64,000 nt of DNA, taken from NCBI GenBank assembly GCA_905250115.1, contig CAJNOI010000043.1:557346-621345 (forward strand), read 5' to 3'. Positions 1 through 19,322 of this stretch are shown here, one piece after another. How positions within the stretch are numbered: the stretch's first letter is position 1; the number at the start of each line of letters is the position of its first letter. Both the position numbers and the translations under genes were made by a program. Under the pieces are notes generated by a model. It saw only the letters and a program-made list of their open reading frames with translations, was not told where the DNA came from and ran no database searches. This stretch comes from Adineta steineri (lineage: Eukaryota > Rotifera > Eurotatoria > Adinetida > Adinetidae).

Positions 1-1
1 T

Positions 2-1195
2 TATCGTGGACAAGCTTTATGTAAAGAAACATTTTTTAAAATAAAATCTAATATTGGTGAAATATTATCAATGAATAATTTTCTATTAGCAAGTAAAAAT
101 CGTCAAGATTCATTAGGATATATTCGTCAAAATCTACCAAAAACAGATTTAATTTATCGAATTTTATTTGAAATTAAAGTTCCACGGGAATATTCATTAC
201 AAAAACAACGTCCTTTTATTGATATAAATTATTTAAATGGTCATAATAAATCATCGGATGATGATAAAGATTTATATTCAATATTATTTTTTATTGGTTC
301 AATATTTCGAATAGATACAATTGAATTTGATATTAATAATGATTGTTGGATTATTCAATTAACATTATATGATGAACAAATAAATCAAGGTTTTTCTCAA
401 GTATTTACATTTTTAAATGATACAAAACATACAAGTATAGAAAATACAACAATATTAGCTAATCTTCTTCGTCTAATATCACCAAATTCAGCTGAACAAT
501 TTTATAAATATTTATTAAAAGATAATTCAAATTCTTTATCAAAATTAGAATGTTATCGTGGTCTTGGTCTTTGTTCATATACACAAAATGATTATGATCA
601 AGCATTAATTTATTATGAAAAAGCTTTAAATTTAAAACCAAATGATAAAATAATAAAATCATCATTACATAATAGTATTGGTCTTGTTTATGCTCGACAA
701 GATCAAATAGAAGAAGCATTGATACATTTTACTAAAGCATTAGAAAATAGTTCAATACCATTACATATGGCTTGTGTTCATCATAATTTAGCATTAATTT
801 ATAGTAAACAAGAAGAATATGAAGAAGAACTTCAACATTATGAAGAAGCATTTCAAATCCGTACACGTCAATTACCAGTTCAACATTTACAAATAGCATC
901 ATTACATAATAATATTGGTATTGTATATTCTGATATGCATGAATATGATCAATCATTATCAAACTTACGAAAAGCTCTTGAAATTCGTTTAAAATTATTA
1001 GCTGATACACATATTGATGTTGCTAGAAGTTATGCTAATATTGGTACGGTTTATTCTAAAACACAAGAATATCGTATGGCGTTAGAATATTTAAATAAAG
1101 CACATATTTTATTTGAAAAACAACAACAAATACCACAACAAGATCTTGAACAACTTGATAAAAATATTAAAATTGTTAATGATAAACTTCGGTAA
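2..1195 (+). CDS. ADP-ribosyltransferase-like protein with TPR repeats, 5' partial
   Basis: The reading frame is open from base 2, so the N-terminus lies outside the window; the first Met at 71 is internal. The first ~110 residues resemble the C-terminal half of an arginine-type mono-ADP-ribosyltransferase: YRGQ at the very start, an 'SMNNFLLAS' stretch where the family has its STS motif, and 'ILFFIGSIFRID' where the ExE loop and following strand normally lie. From about residue 165 there are roughly five TPR units of the kinesin-light-chain kind, with repeated 'YEKAL', 'NIGIVY' and 'ALEYLNKA' patterns, ending at TAA 1193-1195. ARTs of this family transfer ADP-ribose from NAD to protein side chains, and TPRs bind partner proteins. 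The STS motif reads LAS and no Glu precedes the ILF strand, so activity is doubtful. ART/TPR fusions are abundant in bdelloids. The TPR part is certain; the ART part is likely. Confidence 0.8.
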   Translation, partial: YRGQALCKETFFKIKSNIGEILSMNNFLLASKNRQDSLGYIRQNLPKTDLIYRILFEIKVPREYSLQKQRPFIDINYLNGHNKSSDDDKDLYSILFFIGSIFRIDTIEFDINNDCWIIQLTLYDEQINQGFSQVFTFLNDTKHTSIENTTILANLLRLISPNSAEQFYKYLLKDNSNSLSKLECYRGLGLCSYTQNDYDQALIYYEKALNLKPNDKIIKSSLHNSIGLVYARQDQIEEALIHFTKALENSSIPLHMACVHHNLALIYSKQEEYEEELQHYEEAFQIRTRQLPVQHLQIASLHNNIGIVYSDMHEYDQSLSNLRKALEIRLKLLADTHIDVARSYANIGTVYSKTQEYRMALEYLNKAHILFEKQQQIPQQDLEQLDKNIKIVNDKLR

Positions 1196-1881
1196 GAATT
1201 AAAAAATAATTGAAAATTTAAAAAAAAAATGTTTTTTCTTTTCTAGACGTCAAACTTATTGAAAATTCAGTGGATGTATACTTCTATTTTATTTTTAAAT
1301 GTATTTCTCATTGAGAACATTTTTGTGAATAATTATCGTTTGTGATAAATTATATTTTGTTTTCTCTTAAAAATTATAATTCAATTTGATCAATTTATAA
1401 AATAATAGAATTTATTTTTTTTTTTATCGAATCAATAAGAGATAAAATAATCGGCTCAGAAACACGGGGGTAGAATCATAATATTCATATCTCCAAGGTA
1501 AAGTCTTCATCATTGCCGATAAATTCTAAAATATACAAGAATTATAAAAGCACCGAATCAGATTTATATAATTAGAAGAATCATGACGCATGTGTCGGTT
1601 CATAAACACGGTCTAAATATTGTCATCAGTTTCGGTGTTCCTTAGTCGAGATTCGAACACGATGACTATCAATATCGTATTCTAGAACGACTGGACAAAA
1701 GTATTCTATACATTCCGATTCAATAATAAAATGAATATAGAAAAAAAACAAAAGCATTTTTCTGTATTTTCATTTTTATCATAGAATGAAAATAAATAAA
1801 ATATTTATTTATTTTAAAAATTATTTGTCATTATGAAAAAAAAAATTTATAAAAATTACGAAAAAAAATAATTAAATTCAT
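1196..1881. other. Convergent intergenic region
   Basis: This holds the 3' ends of the ART/TPR gene and of the amidase gene, both pointing inward, with AT-rich candidate poly(A) signals (AATAAA-type at about 1725 and 1792). The stretch 1445-1700 is less AT-rich than its surroundings and carries a tRNA B-box-like GTTCGAATC on the minus strand near 1650. I see no coding potential. Confidence 0.5.
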
Positions 1882-3764
1882 TTAGATACATTTCTTTTGA
1901 CTTGGTGATACCCAACCTCCTCTAGCTTTTTCAATTTCTTGTGCAACACATAAAGTTAATTGATCACGACCACGACCAGCAATACATTGTATACCTAAAG
2001 GTAAACACTGACTATCTAATCCTAATGGACATTGTGTTGATGGTAAACCTAATGCATTAATAATACCACAATAAATATAATCAAATGTATTCATTATTAA
2101 TGGCCAACCATGTAATGGTGCTGATTGAGGAAATGTTGGAAAAAATAATATTCCATCATTACCTAATAAAACTTGAATTTCATCGAAAAATTTATGTGCT
2201 AATTTATGAAAACGTTTATTATATTTATTTGGTAATGCTTCTAATATAGCAAGACCTATAGCTGGTAATGTATGTGTTGAACGAAATAAAATTTTTTGTA
2301 ATAATTCATGATAAGCAGTTAAATATGATGTACTATTAAAAAGTGTTGTAGAAAAATCATGTGTTGATAATTGTCCATCAACCATCATTGATGTCCAAAG
2401 TGGAACAGCATAACGAAGACGATTTAAACGTAAACGTGTTACATGAACTTTATATTTATGTTCAAAATATTGAACGACCTATTATATATAGAATTACATT
2501 AGAATTATTTTTGTTTAACAAACTTACTTGTCGATGAGCTAATCGTTGTTCTCGATCAATTTTATTAACAAAATAAGCATCCATTTCATCAATATAAAAA
2601 TAACGTAATTTACTTAAATCAACCTTAAATAAAAAATATTTATTAGAAATGAAAACTTTCCAATATTACATCTAAAATCTTACCGAAGTATTAAAATCTA
2701 ATAATTTACTAATATTTTCTGGACCTGCTAATGCTTGAAGCATTGGATGTAGATCACATGCATAACGACACATTGGTCCTGTTGCTAATAGATATTTTTG
2801 ATGATATTCTTTATGTGGAGGATATTGACCTTCATTTGGAACAACATCTATACAAAATCAAGAGAATAATATTAAGATTTTTTAATGAAATTAAATATAT
2901 ACCAGGTGTTGTTTTATGTCCAAATATTCCATTCATAAATGATGGTAATCGAATACTTCCACCAATATCTGAACCAACAGCAAATGGTACACCAGCTGCT
3001 GAAACAATACAACCAGCACCACCAGAACTACCACCAACAATACGTGATAGATCATATGGATTATTTGTTGTACCATAAAGAGCATTTCGGCTACAAAAAA
3101 ATATTTTCATAATTCAATTTTATTATATTATCTTTGTTTTTGTTCAAACATACGATTCAAACCACATACAACCTTCACTAACATTTGTATTACATAAAAG
3201 TATAGCACCTGATTTTAACATATTATCTACTGCTTTTGCTGTTTCAGTACATATAAAATCTTTTCGTAAAACAATTCCAGTTGAATTATGAAAACCACGA
3301 AATTGCATTGATTCTTTAATTGCAAATGGTACACCAAGAAATGGTGCTCGTTCTTCATTCCATTCTTCAGGTATGGATTTATCATTATCTAAAATTCGAT
3401 CAATTTCTCGTGCTTCATCCAATGCTTGTTCAAATCTTTCATCAACATAAACATTTAAATATGGTTGAATAGATTTTATTCGATCAATATAAGCTTTAAC
3501 AACTTCATAAGAAGTTATCTAATAAAAAAATAAAATTATTTTTTTTTGTGTTTATTTTTTAAATTATATTACTTGTCTTTGACGAATACGTTTTGCAATT
3601 ACAGTTGCTGGTTGAAGTAATAATTGATTTGTTATAGATGGTAATTTAAATTTTTGATTACCATATATTAAACGAAAACCAAGATGAATCCATATTGATA
3701 AAAAACTACGAATTAACCAAAGAATAAACGATATAAATTTCAATGTTTTATCCATCATTATCAC
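1882..3764 (-). CDS. FAAH2: Fatty-acid amide hydrolase (FAAH2-like amidase)
   Basis: Amidase-signature serine hydrolase, predicted to hydrolyse fatty-acid amides such as N-acylethanolamines at a membrane. Six exons join in frame with GT-AG sites: 3764-3573, 3518-3154, 3090-2903, 2847-2684, 2623-2528 and 2478-1882. They give 533 residues, close to human FAAH2. The N-terminus has a hydrophobic segment (about residues 7-30, 'FISFILWLIRSFLSIW') that fits a membrane anchor. The Ser-Ser-Lys catalytic triad is visible: Lys in 'PFAIKES', cis-Ser in 'GGSSGGAG', and nucleophile Ser in 'GSDIGGSIR'. The C-terminal exon keeps the 'PLGIQCIAG' region of the family. The start is the first Met of the first exon, and another Met follows two residues later. 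The 694 bp between this start and the ferlin start to the right may be a shared promoter region. FAAH2 versus another amidase paralogue is judged from length and anchor only. Confidence 0.9.
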
Positions 3765-4457
3765 ACAAGAAAATAAAATGAATGATTAACTAACTATCAA
3801 AGTCAAAGGAGTAAAGGACATAGTTCACTTTAGATTACATCAAATGATGAAATTAGAGTTTATCTATTGTGAATGGATGTAGTTTTAACCAATGTAATTC
3901 AACTTATTATGATAAAGTCTTCCATCTAGAGTTAAACTGATATCAGATAGAAGAAAAAGAGAAATGTAAAAATAAAGAGTAAAACTATATACACTGATCA
4001 TCAATATAGTCATCTAAAACAAAATGTATCACAAAAAAAAATTTTCTTTTTCGAGCGAATAAATATAAATGAAGAATTTGTTAAGAAAGAAAATCTTTAA
4101 TATAATTTCAAATTTTCATTCTTGCCCAAAATAATTTTTAATCATTGATCATATAAAATCTATTACAAAAATGTGTGATTAAACAACACTATTATGTCAT
4201 AAGTCTAGCAACGAAAATAATTATTAAAAGGTCATATTTCATCTTATATCCATAACAAAAATAGAATTTGCATATGCATGATATATTCATAGTTTTACCA
4301 TCTGATGCCTATATATATATATATTATAATCAAATTTTATTCGACAAGTATTGTTGTTTTCAATGGTATTCTTTTAAAAAACGTCACAATACCTATTACT
4401 AATAAAAATAATATTCTCTTTCAATAAAAGTATTCTCGACTATTTTACAAATTGAGA
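3765..4457. other. Divergent intergenic region between amidase and ferlin
   Basis: About 690 bp, AT-rich, with a short (TA)n run at about 4312-4323. Both flanking genes start outward from it, so it must hold their 5' UTRs and promoters. I could not pick out a convincing TATA box for either gene. Confidence 0.4.
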
Positions 4458-13178
<8,721 letters not shown>

Positions 13179-13218
13179 TTGTATTAATTATTATACATAA
13201 CAGTTGTATTTGATTTTC

Positions 13219-13728
13219 TTAATCTGTTCTATTAACTAATAAATTTCGATCATCAAGAATAAGATTTTGAACTCTTCGACGTTCGATTTTTGTTAAAGGA
13301 TCTTTTGTTAAACCATTTGTTGATGCACTTGTTGGACGTGAAGACATTGATGATGATGATGTATATTTATCTTTTTGTGATGACGATGATGGATTCATCA
13401 TGAATGCTTCAAAACGAAGTGCACTTAATGCATTAGGTTGAAAAGCAATTATTTGATCAATTTCATTACGATGTGATTTTGAAAAACGAAGACGAGTTGC
13501 TCGAATACTTTTTAATTACAAAAATAAAGAAAATTTTATTTTAAAGAAAATTCATTTTTACCGATTTCTTGCTTCAGCTGCTTTTAGTTCACCAATAACA
13601 ATAGCATACTGTCGAGCCATATAGGCTTCTTGACCTAATTCAGCTTGAGTTTTTTTCTTAGTAGTAAATGGTTTATCATCATCAGATGATTTTTTAGTGA
13701 CATGTTTATCAACTACTTGTTCAGCCAT
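13219..13728 (-). CDS. Small Ser/Lys-rich protein of unknown function
   Basis: Two exons, 13728-13562 and 13507-13219, join in frame to give 151 residues starting 'MAEQVVDKHVTKK'. The middle (about residues 25-90) is charged and helical, with 'QAELGQEAYMARQYAIVIGE' and 'LRFSKSHRNEIDQII'. The C-terminal third is a Ser/Thr-rich, probably disordered tract. There is no signal peptide or membrane segment. I do not recognise the family; the compact helical body would suit a small structural or ciliary protein, but that is a guess. It is tail-to-tail with the ferlin gene (40 bp between stop codons) and head-to-head with DAPIT (338 bp). The clean exon join and conserved-looking middle make it a real gene. 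Confidence 0.75.
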
Positions 13729-14066
13729 TCTTATCTATTGATTCTGACAAAATAATGTTTGCTAAACCATTGATTGATATGAATTCCATAGTAACCGTTG
13801 GGAAATAATTAATTATTAATGAAATTAAATAATTTCAAATATTATAGATGAAAATACTGATTCTACTCTATGAGATAATGATAAACTATAATTTAAAAAA
13901 ATCAGTTAAAAATATTGATAGATGACGCTATAGACTTTTATTTGATTGGTTCTATAGGTAAGTGACTAAATCGAGTTGTTTTTTTCGTCAAAAGTTCGTC
14001 TTGTATTGTGATTATTATTTATATTCGATAATATTTTTAGAGAATTCTTTTTATTAAAATATAAAA
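13729..14066. promoter_or_regulatory. Short head-to-head intergenic region (possible bidirectional promoter)
   Basis: 338 bp separate the start codons of the unknown Ser-rich gene (-) and DAPIT (+). The two genes are transcribed away from it, so it must contain both promoters. No clear TATA box is visible, which suits a housekeeping-type promoter. Its role is inferred from layout only. Confidence 0.4.
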
Positions 14067-14363
14067 ATGAAATTAAGTCTTATTCGACTCAGTGGTGGTG
14101 GTGATGCTGATGTTCCAGCACATATTCGTCAAAAAATGGCAACAAGCTGGTATGTTCGTCATTTCAATTCATTTACAACTCAGGGCCGAGCTAATACAGT
14201 AATGGCTGTTGTTGGTGGTTGGTTTCTATTTGGTTATACTATGTCAAAATTGGCCAAATCCCGAAAAGCAAATAAAGCCGCATCTGATCCTCATCCAGCT
14301 TCAACTCCAGCTCCACGCCCATCATCATCATCATCATCACATAAAAAGAGTGCTCATCATTAA
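14067..14363 (+). CDS. ATP5MK: ATP synthase membrane subunit K / DAPIT (USMG5)
   Basis: An intronless 98-residue ORF. Residues 28-62 match the DAPIT family: 'YVRHFNSFTTQGRANTVMAV' corresponds to the family's FNSYT-x-x-GR-x-N core, followed by one hydrophobic helix ('VVGGWFLFGYTM') and a basic 'KLAKSRKANK' stop-transfer end. DAPIT is a small single-pass subunit of the inner-membrane F1Fo ATP synthase that helps dimer assembly. Vertebrate DAPIT is about 58 residues. This protein has about 27 extra N-terminal residues and a Pro/Ala/Ser-rich tail ending in a Ser run encoded by a TCA microsatellite (about 14319-14339) and 'HKKSAHH'. A second in-frame Met at residue 24 ('MATSWYVRHF') would give a start closer to the usual one. 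Confidence 0.85.
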   Translation: MKLSLIRLSGGGDADVPAHIRQKMATSWYVRHFNSFTTQGRANTVMAVVGGWFLFGYTMSKLAKSRKANKAASDPHPASTPAPRPSSSSSSHKKSAHH

Positions 14364-17300
14364 AATTACTTTCTTTTTTCTTCAAACATATATATTCTGT
14401 TAGTAAACATCCGTAGAAATAATTATAACTTTTCCGTATTTTTCTCTATATTCAAACTTATTAGAAAACAATAAAGTAAGAACATCGATTATTTAAAAAA
14501 AAATTACATATGAATTAACAAAATATACTATGGTCATCTGAAAATAATTATTAGTTTATTTATTTTAAATAACAATCAATGTAGTAGAATACAAATTGAG
14601 TTAAGTATTATTATTGTTAATATAAACGACTATTTACTTTATGGAAAAAGTTAAATATAACTAACAGTAAACAAATCAATATGATAAAAATTGTTTTTTA
14701 TTATTTGATTTATTGTATAACTAATTATCTGAGCTATGTTACCGCATAAATTAAAGTAAAAGTTGATGTCTGAATGATAATTATCCATAAATTATCCAAT
14801 AAAGATAATAATATGCTTTTCTATTGAATTATCATCAATACCAAAGATTAATAGAGTTCATTTTTTTACTAGAAATAATTGACCTTTTTTTCAATTATTT
14901 TCTAATCATCTCTGCATCATTTATAATGAGTCATTATGTGTAATATAATGTTATATATTTATCTTCAAATCCGTTATTTTTTCAAGAAACTGATAAATGT
15001 AATATTAATAGTTCATGTCAATTTTCTTCTATAGATCGATACATATTTATTCATTGCGAAAGTGATCCAATCTATATTTATTAACTGCTTGATTTGTCTC
15101 CATAGAGAAACCATCAAATGATTCTCATTGATAGCTATTTGTATTCTTCTTAGAAAAGAAAAAAAAAGATTTAATTGTTAGTTTTAGAAATCGAGTAGAT
15201 CACTCAGACAATATTGATGACACCAAATGTAACAGTAAATATTTTCTAAAACATCTATTGTCAATGGTAATATTTATTTTAACTTTAAGAATATATTTAA
15301 TATTAATAATGAGTCAACTTCCGTACCTTATTTATTATCGACATTTATTCCTATTACCTTTTGATATCATTTATCAAGTAATAGAAAATGAGAAATCAAT
15401 CATAATTATCCAATTAAGACTGCAACGGTAACATTGACTATAATGTTCCAATTCATCGCGTTTTAATCATACAAAATTCAAAATCTATCTATTAAATATA
15501 TACTTGCTTCACTCTACTGTCTATTTCTTTCTGGAGAAGCTATGTTTAGATGATAACCACGATAATCATGACTGTCTATTTAATAAAAAGTATGTGTTCA
15601 ATTCTTGTTCTTTTACTCTTAATTTTTCTTTTAATACTATTAAAAAATATGCAACTTCATACATAATAGCAAAATAGTCATTATCACATTCTGTCGGTTT
15701 TCTCCAGGTATCATTCTTAATGGTTATAGTTAAAGCAACCACTTATATATAGTAATGAGAATTAAATTACGAAGAAGTATTTGCAAACATCAGCGAAAAC
15801 AAATATATCGAAATAGATATTTGTTTTTGTCTATCTTGTTTTGTCAATTTATTTCGAGCTACTTTAGTTTTATATTATCAAGATACCCATCTTTCATTCT
15901 TATTTTGTTAAAATCTATATAAACTTTATCTTTCTTATTAACTAACAATACAAATTGACATTATGAAGAAATGTTTTTTATTCAGTTCACACTTTCCTAA
16001 CACATTACAAGATATTCTTATTTCTAGACAGAATCGTTTTTTCTGATTCAATTAAAAGACATAACTAAACACAAAATATTACAACTTAGTTGCTAAGTTT
16101 TGAAAATATATTATATAAGACTTGATAATGAAGTAAATGATTATTTATTGAAAGTATAGATCTTTTACAAAAACTGACTATCATCTATAGATTTGGAAAT
16201 ACTTTTAGAACGAAGCGAAACGATACAAATCGTATCTCACATTAAAACAATTTCAATATGACACCAGTATATCATCATAATAAGCATATAAAATATGTTT
16301 TTATAATACAATATTCTCTCATGAGAAAAAACTTTGTCATCTGTCAAACAGAACTTTTTTTTTGCGTATGTTTGTAATCAATACATATCGTAGAATATTA
16401 TTTTTCATCTATAATAGTTTCTAAATATTGTCAAATGTAGAAAGAAATTAATATTATTGATTATCTCTAATGATAAAAATGAATTAATAACAAAATTTTA
16501 ATTTCGAAAAGAATTGTTTTTATATAACTTTAAAAATTAACTTTCTGTGCATATCCATCATTAGTATTAATCACTTTCATACACATGTGTTACGCGAAAA
16601 GGAGAAGATCAATTGGGATTATTATCCCTACAGAATAAATTGATATGCATATATTCATTCTTATTAGTTGATAAAGCGAAGTGTAGAATTACAATTTAGA
16701 AATAAATAAGAATTTTATAATATATCTTGATGTGTCACAAGTTTACTATTCATGTGCGTATTTAAAATAAAATTTTAATTTTTTATAATAAATTAAAATC
16801 TAATCTTGTCTTTATTTTTAATATTTGTAAAAGCAATGACATTTTTATGATAAAATATCGTGTTATGTTGTCATTTTCTAATCAGATGAATAAAACATTG
16901 TTTAATTATTCTTCATTAAATTAGCTAATGGATATAAATAATAAAACAGATTGATAGACTTTAGAAGAACAAACTATGTTAATCATAATAAAGCCTTGTC
17001 CTTATCTATTTGTCCTTGTACATAATAAATACTTGTATACATATTTAACATCATCTCATATAGGTCGGAATATTTTTGTCGTTTTCTTTTTTTGTGGAAA
17101 ATATCTCGAAAAACTACTTAGTCAGATTAAAGAATAATTTTAGACAATTTTTTTTAATTAAATGTCGATATAGAAACCCAAAAAAAGAAAGAATCGATAA
17201 ATAACTATGAGATTGATTTAGTAATATGATAATTATTAGATTTATTGCTTGAATAAAATGAGAAAAATAAGAAAATCTAATATATTTTTTTTATGATACA

Positions 17301-17677
17301 CACTTCTGATGTCGAATTTGGGTAATTTTTCTTGTTGTTATATTTACATTAACAATAATACTTATGTATTCAGTGTATAAAGAAGAAGTTTTTTTTTGCT
17401 TGTTTTGAACTAAAATAGTTTATGTCTATGTTTGTTTGCTTGGTAATGATGCCTATCTTGGGTCATATAGATGTATTGAAGCAATTCTATTTGTTGGCAA
17501 AACGATACCTTCGAGAATGCTGACAACGACTAACGCTTGAGAGCAATTATACGAAAGTGACAGCCACAATATGCTAGCAATCAGATCTCTTGTGTGTACA
17601 CATACATATATATATATATACTCAAATGAGCAAGTGGGTTGATTGGCTTATACTTCTGTTTATTATGTGTAGGTAGT

Positions 17678-17713
17678 ATCATCATCATCGTCGTCGTCGT
17701 CGTCGTCGTCGTT
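17678..17713. repeat. Trinucleotide microsatellite (ATC)n(GTC)n
   Basis: An uninterrupted run of ATC units passes into GTC units over about 36 bp. It lies in non-coding DNA; the apparent poly-Thr/Met translation on the minus strand is only this repeat. Confidence 0.95.
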
Positions 17714-19300
17714 TTTAATGAAAACTTCATATATTTTTCTTCTATTTGCTGTTCATTGAATATATGAAAGCGATACAATGATCATATGATAAATTTGTTA
17801 GAGTTTTGTTTTTATTAATTTTATTAACTAAACAGGTTTTATCAATTGCAAATAGACAAAATAATAGTCAGTTAAGTTTTATTCTGTTTTCTCCTTCTTC
17901 TTCTTTTTTTCTCTTGTCATTCTTTAGCTCTCTTTTATCGAACGAAGGGAAAGCGAGATCGATGAATACACATAACGATAATCATGATGCAAAAAATCTT
18001 CATTCTCTTTTTTTCTTTTTTTCCTATTTCCTTTTAACAGACTTCTCAAGCATGCTATACTTCACTTGTTCTTCAATTCATCGGCAAAAACATAGGCATA
18101 CTCAAAAATTCTAATATTTTCGTTTATTACAATAAAATATTTCTTTCTTTCTATTCATTCAAAGTAAGTCATCATTTATACATACGTTTTTTTTTAAAGA
18201 GATTAATCCACTAAAAAAGAAATCTATACTTCCTTTATTTTGTTTATATTGTTACAGTGTAATATCAGACCTTTTTTTTATATTGAGAATAATATGCTCT
18301 TTTTTTTGTAAATATTAATAATCATTACTTCCGTGTAAGTAAGAAGAATTACTTGCCGATTAGCTTTTTATAGAAATGCGTTGTATATAAATAGACATTA
18401 TCGATAAATCATCATTTGTACATAGATTATGATTATTATTAATTGAGTTTGAGTAAAAATGTGTATTTTTATTCTTGTAATAAACAATGAGAATTTAAAA
18501 TCTAACTAAATATTATCAAGAATTATTTCCGATATCTTTTTTTAAATATAAAAGCAATTGTTCCTTCTTCTTTTTTTTGTTGTTAATAAATATGCCCATA
18601 AAAGATCTTTTAGTACAAAAAAGACTAAATGAAATCATCTGAAAAATTCAATTAAGTAATCGTTTTATAAATGAATACGTGATAATCGTTCTAATGTGAT
18701 TTAATATATGTCTAAAGAATTAAAACTTAGAATAGACATGTCAAAATAATAATATTCAATTGTATAGAAGGAGTATTCATTTTCCTTATAAATATTGTCA
18801 AAAATAATAAAAAATTTCTTCTTTTATTAACAATGGTTTAATTTAGTTTCTTTTTCGTTGTTTTTCTCAAGTGTTCAATTATGAAAAAATATAGAATCGA
18901 TAAAAAGACCATATGATAAGTATGCATTTAATTGACAAATGTAATAAAATGTTGTAAGAACATCATATATGACAAGACAATGATGTCAATTTTCGACATA
19001 ACATTTCAACTATTTGTTTTCTCCGTTTTTCTTTTTTTGTCCGTACTATTTTCAATATTACGAATACAATAATCATTGGCACGTCTTTCTAATTCCATTA
19101 ATATATAGGACCCAATTGATTACTTCGCTATCGTTGTGTCGATTTGTTCAAAGTCAATTAAAATAATGTTATACTAGCGAATAATCATATTCTCGACAAC
19201 CTTTTTTCTTTCTCTCTTTGTTAATAAATTATGAATGTTTTGTATTTTTATCACTAGCTAAGAATATAATGTATATCACGAATTACTTCCACCGCTTATA

Positions 19301-19322
19301 CACACACACACACACACACACA
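19301..19322. repeat. (CA)n dinucleotide microsatellite
   Basis: Eleven consecutive CA units in the gene-free region upstream of the GPCR. Confidence 0.95.

Noticed and set aside
1640-1700. Functional tRNA gene on the minus strand
   Set aside because: A B-box-like motif is present but no acceptor or anticodon stem can be formed around it.
2731-3078. Plus-strand ORF rich in Pro and Asp
   Set aside because: Antisense shadow of amidase exons 3 and 4, which carry the catalytic GGSSGG and GGSIR motifs on the minus strand.
17581-17778. Minus-strand ORF with a poly-Thr run
   Set aside because: The Thr/Met run is the translation of the trinucleotide microsatellite; no protein character outside it.
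17806-18114. 102-residue ORF in the gene-free region
   Set aside because: It translates to Leu/Ser/Phe-rich low complexity produced by T/C-rich tracts, with no exon partners.
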